From: Phaseolus vulgaris | Taxonomy: Eukaryota > Streptophyta > Magnoliopsida > Fabales > Fabaceae | DNA length: 64,000 bases | Reading direction: 5' to 3' | Assembly: GCF_000499845.2 (NCBI RefSeq) | Contig: NC_023749.2 | Location: 23,374,878-23,438,877 of the forward strand | Shown: positions 54,519-64,000 of the stretch, one piece after another | Position numbering within the stretch: position 1 is the first letter of the stretch | How the letters are laid out: each line of letters begins with the position of its first letter | The notes under the pieces: generated by a model | Database searches by the model: none | What the model saw: only the letters and a program-made list of their open reading frames with translations | What the model was told of the DNA's origin: nothing | Translations under genes and position numbers: made by a program

Positions 54519-55483
54519 ATGTCATCTCACGCTGCTTCCTCCAGGGTTCACCCCAAAGACTTGTACCCTTGGGCTTCGACTGAACTTCTTGACGGGTGTT
54601 CATGCTTACTCTCTACCAGGGCCATACGGGAGCACAAAGGGGAGTCATGTTCTTATGACCACCGGGCCTTCGCGAGGAGGCATGATGACAACATCGATGT
54701 GCTCCCTTGCACTCTGGGGGAGCCAGTGTGTGGAGACGAACGGGCCAACGACAGGGTCCCTTTCTTTTACTTTTACCAGGTGGTGTTCAAGACCATCGGG
54801 GTGCGCTTACCCTTCTCCTGGTTCGAGAAGGAACTGCTGACGGAGATCAACGTTGCTCCGGCCCAGTTATACCCCAACAGCTGGGCCTTTGTCAAAGCCT
54901 TCGATGTTCTCTTCGGGTTTTTGGGTTGTGCACCCTCGGTTGACCTCTTTCTTCACTTCTTTGAGGTGAAGAGGCAGAGACACAACCTCTGGGTAACTCT
55001 CAGCAATGTACCCGGAAGAGTTCTCTTCACACCCTTTCAAAGCTCGTTCACGGGGTGGAAAGGCCGGTTCTTCGAGATCTGCCGTACTGATCTTGTTCCC
55101 GACGCTCTGGATGGGTTTCCGCTGTACTGGGTGAGAGAGGAAAAGGTCCTCAAAGCCAAACCCCTCAAGAATCTGGCTCCAAGTGATCAAATAGCTTGCC
55201 GGATTCTTGCTGAGGCGGGAGGTTTTGACTCTGCTACGGTGATCAGCCTGGAGTTCAACGCTGGGACTCTTGAGAAGTACATATGTAAGAACCACTGCCT
55301 TAGGAAACTCGGCCTTCGTTACTTTCTAACTGTGCCTGTCTTTCTTCATGGTGCCTCTAACACATCTTTTCCCCTGGTGCAGGTTCGAAACTAAACCAAG
55401 GAAAAAGGACACGACTTACTCGAGCGCTGCGGGCTGGAAAAGGGGCTTCGCCTTCCTCCAGTGATGACTCTGATGAGCGCTGA
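54519..55483 (+). CDS. Gene E: short aORF-type gene with truncated second exon
   Basis: Exon 1 is 54519-55284, the intron 55285-55382 (98 bp, ACATAT|GTAAGA, TGGTGCAG|GT, phase 1) and exon 2 is 55383-55483. Spliced, it gives about 288 aa. The start is MSSHAASSRVHPKDLYPW. The family domain is complete: FFYFYQVVFKTIGVRLPF, AQLYPNSWAFVKAF, DLFLHFFEVKRQRHN, LFTPFQSSFTGWKGRFF, DALDGFPLYWVREEK. Exon 2 adds only ~33 residues, basic then acidic (KRTRLTRALRAGKGASP, SSSDDSDER), and lacks the coiled coil and VVDGK tail. It is open throughout. It lies convergent to epsilon pol. It could be a naturally short form or a decayed gene that happens to remain open. Confidence 0.72.
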
Positions 55484-55870
55484 GAAATGGCTTGTTCGTG
55501 TTTTTGCATGATTTGTAGCGTTTGTGTCGTTTGTGCTGCTCCCATTGTATTGAACATTGCTTGTAACAACAACTTTTCAATGTCATACTTGATTTTTGTA
55601 ACGCTACTTCACTTTGCATATGCTTCATGTACTGCACGCTTTCCTTTCGTCTTGTTCTTCCAACGATGCATGTCTTCACTTGGGCGACGCCTGCTCAGGG
55701 CAACGCCTTTACCTGGGTGGCGCCTTCTTTCTGGGCGACGCCATGACCTAGGCGACGCCTTCTTTCTTGGCGACGCCATGGCCTAGGCGGCGCATCACAT
55801 AATCTTCAAACAAGGAAAGATAAAGGCTGAAAACCAAGGCACTTCTTTTTCTCAAACTGGTTTTTCCTTT
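55484..55870. repeat. Epsilon pol-to-aORF spacer with GCGACGCC repeats
   Basis: 55681-55795 repeats GGCGACGCC or close variants about seven times, spaced 12-20 bp, separated by TTCTTTC or ATGACCTA. This matches the tandem-repeat position in C and the U3 repeats of the solo LTR at 27566-27660. The rest has no gene. Confidence 0.65.
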
Positions 55871-55926
55871 TATTAGGGTGACCTCATTAAAAAACCCCCG
55901 AGAGGGAAAAAGAGCGTCCCCTTCAA
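55871..55926 (-). promoter_or_regulatory. Conserved post-pol element (epsilon copy)
   Basis: On the minus strand: GAAGGGGACGCTC, TTTTTCCCTCTCGGGGG, TTTTTTAATGAGG, TCACCCTAATAAAAG. It lies ~30 bp after the pol stop, is diverged from the C copy but has the same order and an AATAAA end signal. Confidence 0.58.
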
Positions 55927-55954
55927 CTAAATTGTTACATACTGCTTACATAAG

Positions 55955-58900
55955 TCAACTGAAATAAAATTTTAAGTTGGCTGCATTCCAACTGCGCGGG
56001 ATGGGCCCTCCATCTAAAGTCTCCAGGTTGTACGAACCGTTGCCCTTAGCCTCAGTAACTCTAAAGGGCCCGGTCCACTTGGGAGACAGCTTATTCTCCA
56101 ACTCGTATGGGTGAGCTTTCCTCATCACTAGGTCGCCAACCTGAAACTGTCGCGGCTTTACCTTAGAGCTATACTGCCGCTCTACTCTTCTCTTCGTCGC
56201 TTCAGCTTTTATTCTGGCTTCTTCCCTGGCTTCTTCTAGCAGATCCAGGTTTACCCGCCTCTCTTCATTGGACTCCTCCACCACAAAGTTTTGAAAACGT
56301 GGTGAGCTTTCATGTATTTCTACTGGAATCATCGCGTCCGACCCGTACACCAAACTGAAAGGCGTCTCCATAGTAGAGGATTGGGGCGTGGTGTGATATG
56401 CCCATACAATCCTTGGCACCTCTTCCGCCCACGCCCCTTTGGCTTTCTCTAACCTTCTTTTTAACCCCCTCAGCAGAACTCTGTTTGCCGACTCTACTTG
56501 TCCATTGGTCTGGGGGTGTTCAACCGACGCGAACACTTGTTTGATTCCTACTTCAGCACACAGATTTCTCAACTGCTGACTGGCAAACTGGGTCCCGTTG
56601 TCGGATATCAGGCGCCTAGGTACGCCAAAGCGACACACAATGTTTCTCCACACGAAATGCTGTGCCACGGGCTCTGCCTCTATCCACATAGTGAAGTATT
56701 CGATGGCGACGATCAGATACTTCATCTGCCTGATTGCCAGTGGGAAAGGGCCCAGGATGTCAATTCCCCATGTATGGAAAGGCCACGGGCTGTATATGGA
56801 CCGCAACTCTTCTGGCGGCGCCTTGTGCCAATCGGCGTGCTTTTGGCATTGCCTACACCGCTGGGCGTGCCGTGCGCAATCCTCTTTCACTGTTGGCCAG
56901 AAGAAACCTGCGCGTACTACCTTGGAGGCTAAGGATCTTCCCCCTACATGGCTTCCGCAGATGCCTTCGTGTAGCTCCGCCATTATCCTGGTGCACTCAT
57001 CGCCACTGACGCATGTTAGGATAGGGTGAGTGAAGCCGTGCCGGAACAGCACCCCATCCACCAAAGTATATCTTGCGGCATTTCTTTTGACTTTTTTACC
57101 CTCTTCAGGGTCCACTGGGAGAGCCCCATCTGCCAGGTATCGCTTATAGGGCGTCATCCAGGTGTCTCCCTTGGACAAAACACATACCTGCATCTGCTCT
57201 TCCTCAGGCACACCCGCGAACATGCTGATGCGGGGCGCCCTCTGCGTATCTTGGGTCAAAGAGGAATGACTCCTCGGCCTTCCCCTTGATGTATAAATCT
57301 GGAGGACATCCACCCTGTTGTCTTCCACGAAACGACGCAGAGCTTTGAGAGTCTCCTGGATCACTGTCCTCTGTCTACCCCCCTTGCCTGAGCTGGCCAG
57401 CTTTACGAGCAGGTCAGCTCTGGCATTCTGCTCCCTCGGGACGTGTATCAACTCAAGAGCGTTGAACGCCCCCCTCAACAACTGGACGTATTTTAGATAC
57501 GCCGCCATCTGTGGGTCCTTCGCCTGGAACTCACCCGACACCTGCCCCGTAATCAACTGAGAGTCGCTCTTCACCAGGAGGTTCTGTGCGCCCATCTCCT
57601 TGGCCAAGAGCATTCCTGCTATCAGGGCTTCATATTCTGCCTGATTGTTACTTGCCTTGAACGCGAAACGCAAGGCCTGCTCGATCAGTATGCCGTCGGG
57701 TCCCTCCAAGACTATTCCTGCACCGCTCCCTTGTTGGTTTGAAGAGCCATCAACCGAGAGCAGCCACTGCGAACTCACTTCCACCTCTTGCTCACCTCCG
57801 GGCGAAAGTTCTGCTACAAAATCTGCGTACACCTGCCCTTTGATGGATCCTCTAGGCTCGTACTGAATGTCGAATTCTGACAGTTCCACTGCCCAGCGTA
57901 CCATTCTTCCTGCCACATCGGGTTTCTGCAGCACTTTCTGTATAGGGAGATTGGTCATCACCACCACCGTAAAACTGTGGAAGTAATGACGGAGCCTCCT
58001 AGCAGAGAACACCACCGCCAGCGCCACCTTCTCCAGTGCTTGGTACCTCGTCTCAGCCCCCTGTAAGGCCTTGCTTTCGAAGTAGATGGGCTTCTGACTC
58101 TGGTACTGCTCTTGGACCAACACAGAACTGATGTCCCGCTCCGTTACAGTAAAATACAACCGGAGGGGCACGCCCGTTACCGGCTTGCAGAGGACCGGTG
58201 GCGTCGCCAGGTACTCCTTTAGCTTAATGAAAGCCGCTTCGCATTCATCAGTCCATGCAAAGCGACTGTTTCTCTTGAGGCACTGGAAGTACGGGTGCCC
58301 CTTTTCTCCTCCGGCGGAAACAAACCTCGAGAGCGCCGCCATCCGCCCTGTCAACTGTTGCACCTCCTTTACCGATGTGGGCTCCGCATGGCGATAATAG
58401 CCGCACATTTGTCGGGGTTCGCCTCTATCCCCCTCTCGGTGAGCAAAAAACCCAAGAACTTACCGGCCTCTACCCCGAAAACACACTTCTCGGGGTTCAA
58501 CTTGAGGCGGTACTTGGATATGGTGTGGAACAGCTCCTCCAGGTCTGCCATGTGTTGCACCCTATTTTGCGACGCCACCACCATGTCGTCTACATAAGCG
58601 TACACATTCCTCCCAAGCATTGGCGCCAGGACCTTGTCCATTAGCCTCTGGTACGTGGCGCCCACATTTTTCAGCCCGAAGGGCATCACCTTATAGCAGT
58701 AACTGCATGTCTCGGTCATGAATGCAGTCTTGCTCTCGTCTCTTGGGTGCATCTTGATTTGGTTGTACCCTGAAAAGGCGTCCAGGAAACTTAGCACCTT
58801 GCTGCCGGACGCACTGTCTACAAAGGCGTCGATGCTGGGCAGCGGATACGAGTCCTTTGGGCATGCCTTATTCAGGTCCGTGAAGTCAACACACATCCTC

Positions 58901-59240
58901 CACTTTCCGTTCGCCTTTTTCACCAAGACGACGTTGGCGAGCCACTCAGGGTACTGAATCTCCCTGATGTGACCAGCGCTCAGCAGCTTCTGCGTTTCAT
59001 CTTTCACCACCTGTTGTCGTTCCTCATTGAACTTTCTCCTTCTCTGACGCACGGGGCGGACCGTGGCGTCCATGCTGAGGTGGTGACACAGGAAATCGGG
59101 GTCGATGCCTGGCATATCCGAGGCGGACCATGCGAAGGCATCCAGGTGGCGTGAAATCACTCCTGCCACCCCTTCCTGTTCTTCTGGGCTTAGCGAACTT
59201 CCTAACTTGAAAGTTTTGCCGCCAATCTCCCTTTCTATGG
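55955..59240 (-). pseudogene. pol: Epsilon pol: linker - RT - RNase H - second RNase H - integrase
   Basis: It starts at IEREIGGKTFKLGSS, in the protease-RT linker, because the upstream part is lost at 59240. RT is complete (FLDAFSGYNQIKMHP, YVDDMVVAS). One base is missing near 58385 in the codons for RSPTSVKEV, giving a frameshift. The remaining 817 codons to the stop at 55955 are open: Ty3 RNase H, archaeal-type RNase H (SVDGSSNQQGSGAGIV, EYEALIAGMLL), integrase (HEGICGSH, CRQCQKH, WGIDILGP, SDNGTQF, NGQVESANR). A short in-frame gap removes residues after EPVAQ. It belongs to the same subfamily as zeta. Confidence 0.93.
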
Positions 59241-59261
59241 AGTTTTCCACTCCTTTCTCAC

Positions 59262-62200
59262 AGGAGATCCTAGACGCAGCGATCCCGAACACGTTCGCGG
59301 GACCCAAGGTGATCTTCACCGGGATGGAGGACCCAGAGACGCACCTGGCTACATTTCATACGCAGATGGTTCTGATAGGCGGTTCTGATGCCGCCAAGTG
59401 CAAGCTTTTCATGAGCACCCTGACCGGGATGGCTATGGACTGGTTCATTAGCCTCCCAGAAGGTCATATCACATCTTTCCGCCAATTGTCGCGATTGTTC
59501 CAAGAATAGTACTTAGCCAACAAGGCCCCGCCGCCGGTCTCCTACGACCTGTTCGACGTGAAACAGTACCAGGGGGAGACCCTGAAGGAGTATATCAATT
59601 GCTTCGGGGCCCAGGTCGTGAAGGTTGGCACAACAGAGGAGCCTATGATCGTGTACGCATTTGTGAAAGGCGTGTGCCCCGGTCCCTTCGGAGAATCCAT
59701 TATCCGCAATCGCCCTAGAACTTTCGCTGAATTACGGCGCAGGGCGGTAGAGCATATTGCTTCGGAAGGGGAGGTATGTGTGAAGTGCACCAGCGCCGTG
59801 CCCTCACGCCCGAGGGGACCGACGCGAGTTCAACCCGTCAGAATCAATGAGACCACGACGGGAAAAAAGAAGCCAGAGGCGAGACGCCCCTACGAGGCCA
59901 GAAAGCCCCAGCCCCGGGGCCCAGCAGGAGGCGAACGCCCCGCCAGAGAAAGAGCAAGACCGGCGAGGTACAACTTTGTGGTTGAGTTGAAGGATTTGAT
60001 CGCCGTGCCCAACATAGCTGAGAGGCTGAGGCGACCGGCGAAGACCGACAAGGTGTTTGGGCCCCGTAAAGACTCTTGGTGCGAATTCCACGAGGCTTTC
60101 GGGCACCAAATTGATAATTGCCTGTCGTTGGGCTACCAGCTAGATGAGCTGGTGAGAACTGGGTTTTTGAAAGATTATGTCGCAGATTCCACAACGACCG
60201 CCACCTTGCCGCTGCCGGCAGATGAGCCAGCACACGAGATGCCAGTGCTTGGCGAGGTCCACACCATTGCTGGAGGTTTTTCCGGCGGAGGACCCACCGC
60301 CTCCCAGCGGAAGAAATACGCGAGGGGGGTGAATTCAATCGAAGAGAGGCTCTCGGGGGAGCCTTGGGAGTCAGATATTGTGTTCACAAGAAGAGACCTC
60401 CGAGATGTGGTACCCCACGACAACAACCCCGTTGTCATCTCAGTCGTCACGGCTGGAAGGAAGGTCCACAGAGTGCTTGTGGACCAAGGAAGCTCGGCAG
60501 ACGTCATGTTTCTGTCGACCTTTAATAAGTTACGGTTGTCCCCCGATCTGCTGAGTCCCTATACGGGATGTTTGTATGGGTTCGGGGATAACCAGGTAGA
60601 AGTCCGGGGGTACCTGGAGTTGAGGACTACGTTCACAGATGGAGAGGCCTCCCGTACCGAGAGCATCCGGTACCTCGTCGTGAATGCTAATTCTGCCTAC
60701 AATATTCTGCTGGGCAGACCGGCGTTAAACCGTCTGAGTGCGGTGTCCTCCACCCGTCACATGAAGATGAAGCTGCCGGACCTCAGTGGCCGGGTGATAG
60801 TCATCAGGTCAGACCAGGAGGAGGCGAGGAAATGCTATGAAAACAGCCTGAAAACGAAGAGAGGCGTATTCATGGTGTATGAGCGTCCGCCAAGCGGGGA
60901 CGCGACGATGATTGAGGCGACGCCCGCTGGGCTGACGCGTGAAGAGGCCATAGCGGAGAGGGCGATGCCCGAAGCAGATGTGCCTATGGAGGAAGGCCCT
61001 GACGACGCAGCGCTCGCGGAAGAGGCGGCGCCCGTCGAAGAGGCGGCGCCCGTCGAAGATGATAGCAGGGAACAGCCTGCAGCTAACGCCATAGAAAGGG
61101 AGATTGGCGGCAAAACTTTCAAATTAGGAAGTTCGCTAAGCCCAGAAGAACAGGGGGGGGTGGCAGAAGTGATTTCACGCCACCTGGATGCCTTCGCATG
61201 GTCCGCCTCGGATATGCCAGGCATCGACCCCGATTTCCTGTGTCACCACCTCAGCATGGATGCCACGGTCCGCCCCGTGCGTCAAAGAAGGAGGAAGTTC
61301 AATGAGGAATGACAACAGGTGGTGAAAGACGAAACGCAGAAGCTGCTGGGCGCTGGCCACATCAGGGAAATTCAGTACCCTGAGTGGCTCGCCAACGTCG
61401 TCTTGGTGAAAAAGGCGAACGGAAAGTGGAGGATGTGTGTTGACTTCACGGACCTGAATAAGGCATGCCCAAAGGACTCGTATCCGTTGCCCAGCATGGA
61501 CGCCTTAGTAGACAGTGCGTCCGGCAGCAAGGTGCTAAGTTTCTTGGACGCCTTTTCAGGGTACAACCAAATTAAGATGCATCCAAGAGACGAGAGCAAG
61601 ACTGCATTCATGATCGAGACATGCAGTTACTGCTATAAGGTGATGCCCTTCGGGCTGAAAAATGCGGGCGCCACATACCAGAGACTAATGGACAAGGTCC
61701 TGGCGCCAATGCTTGGGAGGAATGTGTACGCATATGTAGACGACATGGTGGTGGCGTCGCAAAATAGGGTGCAGCACATGGCAGACCTGGAAGAGCTGTT
61801 CCACACAATATCCAAATACCACCTCAAGTTGAACCCCGAGAAGTGTGTCTTCGGGGTAGAGGCCGGTAAGTTCTTGGGTTTTTTGCTCACCGAGAGGGGG
61901 ATAGAGGCGAACCCCGACAAATGTGCGGCTATTATCGCCATGCGGAGCCCGACATCGGTAAAGGAGGTGCAACAGTTGACAGGGCGGATGGCGGCGCTCT
62001 CCAGGTTTGTTTCCGCCGGAGGAGAAAAGGGGCACCCGTACTTCCAGTGCGTCAAGAGAAACAGTCGCTTTGCATGGACTGATGAATGCGAGGCGGCTTT
62101 CATTAAGCTGAAGGAGTACCTGGCGACGCCACCGATCCTCTGCAAGCCAGTAACGGGCATGCCCCTCCGGCTGTATTTTACTATAACGGAGCGGGCCATC

Positions 62201-62646
62201 AGTTCTGTGTTGGTCCAAGAACAGGACCAGAGTCAGAAGCCCATCTACTTCGTAAGTAAGGCCTTACAGGGGGCTGAGACGAGGTACCAAGCACTAGAGA
62301 AGGCGGCGCTGGCGGTAGTGTTCTCTGCTAGGAGGCTCCGTCATTACTTCCACAGTTTTACGGTGGTGGTGATGACCAATCTCCCTATACAGAAAGTACT
62401 GCAAAAACCTGATGTGGCAGGAAGAATGGTACGCTGGGCAGTGGAACTGTCAGAATTCGACATCCAGTACGAGCCTAGGGGATCCATCAAGGGGCAGGTG
62501 TACGCAGATTTTGTAGCAGAACTTTCGCCCAGAGGTGAGCAAGAGGTGGAAGCGGGTTCGCAGTGGCTACTCTCGGTTGATGGCTCTTCAAACCAACAAG
62601 GGAGCGGTGCAGGAATAGTCTTGGAGGGACCCGACGGCATACTGAT
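59262..62646 (+). pseudogene. gag-pol: Zeta gag-protease-RT-RNase H, truncated at both ends
   Basis: Gag starts within its domain (PKVIFTGMEDPETHL), lacking ~120 N-terminal residues. Two stops break one frame: TAG at 59507-59509 (FQE|YLANK, where relatives have Gln) and TGA at 61310-61312 (NEE|QQVV, where epsilon has Arg). Between them are the knuckle WCEFHEAFGHQIDNC, protease VDQGSSADVMF and ILLGRPALN, and an Ala/Glu-rich linker with a repeated EEAAPVE. RT is complete (FLDAFSGYNQIKMHP, YVDDMVVAS). The second RNase H is cut at GPDGILI by kappa at 62647. Confidence 0.93.
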
Positions 62647-63445
62647 TGATCCTGCTCGTTGACCAGAACGCTGGAAACTGCCTCGTCAAAGGATCGACGT
62701 GTGCACCGCTTCGAACCTCCGTTCCTCTTCGAGATCCACCTCAAGAACCTGCAAAGAGACAGAGCGGCGCCGCTGCGGCCGATCGCACTCCAACGCTCAA
62801 GTCAGTGACGGTATCACCAAATACTAAGAGAACAAGAACCGTGCAAATCCTTTCTCACAGTCAGCTCTATCACTCGCAAGCGTAAAGAGTATGAACTGAA
62901 CGTGCGTACCTTAGAAAGTTTGTTAAGAACTCTTATATACCTGGCTGTTTTCTCTCTCTTGGCAGTTACAGACCTGGACATGTGGCTCGCATCCAGTCGT
63001 ACACGTGCCATCATCTGGAGCCTCCTTGACTTGGCGCTGCTTCTACTCTTATTTTGGCTAAGTTACTTACGCATGGTACTGCCCAGTGCATAGCTAACTT
63101 GGGAGTGCGATCTCTACTGGAACTGGCGAGTTAGGGGTCTTCATACACCTTCCCCGTGGTCTCGCCGGCCGCCTTCATAATCTGCTTCTCCTTCATCTTT
63201 GGCGATGTGCTTGCTCTGGCGATCTCCGACGTGCTTGCTCTGGCGATCTCCTTCATCTGGCGACTTCATCTTTAACCTGGTGATCGCCGATTCTGATATG
63301 CTGGAGATCGGAACACGCCAATTTAACAATTGGCGACTACACGAGCCCCCCGACTTCCTTCCCTCCTGCCAACCTGGCGCCTTGCAAACACGCCTATAAT
63401 GTAGCAAGGTGCCACGTCATCACTCCCGACCACCAGGGCGGTACA
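62647..63445 (-). repeat. Kappa 3' LTR (799 bp)
   Basis: On the minus strand it starts TGTACCGCCCTGGTGG and ends AGCAGGATCA. TATATAAG lies near 62933-62940 (minus) and the R/U5 block at 62746-62801. It is clearly the C-family LTR with moderate divergence, including a duplicated GCGATCTCC(G/T)... piece near 63200-63260. Confidence 0.92.
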
Positions 63446-64000
63446 CAAGCCCCCCAGTCTTAAGCGAAGACTTGTCTAGCGAAAAGACTGAAAAAGTCAC
63501 TTCAACACCGGTCTACGTGGCACTGACGCAGAATTCCAAACGGTTGTACCTTCTGCTGCTCTGACGCTCCACCAAACCCTCACTCATCGCTTGACGCGTG
63601 GCTTCATCAACGGCTCTCTTCAGTTGCCGTTTGCGCTTCCTAAACCCATTTCGAAAAAACCCTTAAACCCATTTTCACTCAGCACTGTTCCATCACTTTC
63701 CCTCGCATTTCACGAACGCTCCAACTTTCTTCTGCGAAAAACTCTCAGCGCTCTCCAGCATCCTGCATCACCATCTACCTTCATCGTCTTCCTGATCATC
63801 AAAAGGTACCCACTTTCCTTCTTCTGCTGGTTTTCCTTGCATTTTAACCGATTCGCATCATCCTGTAACTGCCTGGTGCATACGCTGTGGGTTGTTTTTC
63901 CATTTATTCTTCTGCATAACTTAGGGCTTCGTCAATCGTCGCAACGAACCTACATTCGTTCGTCTTTCACCTTCCTTCTATGATCGAGTCAGCCTTTGTA
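63446..64000 (+). promoter_or_regulatory. Kappa polypurine tract and upstream region of its antisense gene
   Basis: AGCCCCCCAGTCTTAAG (63450-63466) is the polypurine tract read on the other strand. Further right, AAACCCATTTTCACTC, ACTGTTCCATCAC and a donor CAAAAG|GTACCC (63805/63806) match the upstream exon of gene C (CGAAAG|GTAATT). The acceptor and ATG of the antisense gene should lie within ~80 bp beyond the window end. The 130-codon open stretch here is leader and intron, not a gene. Confidence 0.65.

Larger units (their letters stand above)
62647..64000 (-). mobile_element. Element kappa: 3' end of a minus-strand element of the C family
   Basis: An LTR of the C family in minus orientation is followed, rightwards, by the polypurine tract and the upstream region of an antisense gene, in the same order as 47124-46540 of element C reversed. 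The element continues past the window. It is inserted in zeta; the expected TSD is CTGAT (62642-62646), with the other copy out of view. Confidence 0.85.

Noticed and set aside
59241..59261. Bidirectional promoter between epsilon and zeta
   Set aside because: Both frames are cut inside coding domains at this point. It is a rearrangement junction, not two gene starts.
1..64000. Search for tRNA, rRNA, CRISPR arrays, phage or bacterial operons
   Set aside because: None seen. Apparent arrays are LTR or spacer minisatellites without unique spacers, and the TATA boxes, introns and LTR elements are eukaryotic.

Overview
This window comes from repeat-rich plant nuclear DNA, probably pericentromeric heterochromatin of a flowering plant. 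The long-LTR SIRE-like Copia element and repeat style suggest a legume such as Phaseolus or Vigna, but that is recollection, not proof. I see no host gene, tRNA, rRNA or CRISPR array. Nearly all of the 64 kb is LTR retrotransposon, nested inside one another. Greek names below are my own labels.

Layout. (1) 1-10582: element alpha (Ty3/gypsy, Tat-like, plus strand) with ruined pol, itself split at 2128-4477 by a fold-back Copia LTR. Alpha lies inside beta (10583-16433, plus), beta lies inside gamma (16434-20279, minus), and gamma sits in the 5' LTR of Copia element delta (20280-28080, plus). Delta also carries two solo LTR insertions with perfect 5-bp target duplications (24107-24895, CTCTC; 26504-27727, GTTGT). 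(2) 28081-29478 and 49079-49784: remains of theta, a gypsy element with gag/protease and LTR pieces. It was split by eta, a 7.4-kb gypsy element encoding gag and protease but no reverse transcriptase (29479-49078, TSD GTTTC). (3) 35756-47914: element C, a structurally complete 12.2-kb Tat-like element with two 791-bp LTRs differing at about 3 sites and TSD ATGCC, inserted in the eta gag-protease frame. (4) 49785-62646: inverted, partly rearranged Tat-like pieces: an LTR fragment, two antisense-type genes (D and E), epsilon pol (minus) and zeta gag-pol (plus) joined head to head. (5) 62647-64000: the 3' end of another minus-strand element of the C family (kappa), running off the window.

How the genes work together. 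The Tat-like elements share one plan: 5' LTR, primer-binding site, one gag-protease-RT-RNaseH-(second RNaseH)-integrase frame, a conserved ~55-nt element just after pol, a tandem-repeat spacer, then a gene on the opposite strand (aORF) facing pol, then the polypurine tract and 3' LTR. Sense gag-pol and the antisense gene are convergent.

The antisense gene is the most interesting item. Copies at 8798-6519, 15327-13035, 46527-43869, 50964-53247 and 54519-55483 all show a GT-AG intron in phase 1 at the same place in the protein. Four of them also show a likely 5'-UTR intron ending 8-15 nt before the ATG. The product has an N-terminal domain resembling the plant 'putative gypsy type transposon' family, a Pro/Ser-rich linker with basic clusters, a long coiled coil and a conserved C-terminal VVDGK signature. 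In copy A the N-terminus reads MARSKQTAR, almost the histone H3 tail (ARTKQTAR). Copy A is open throughout although the pol of its own element is destroyed.
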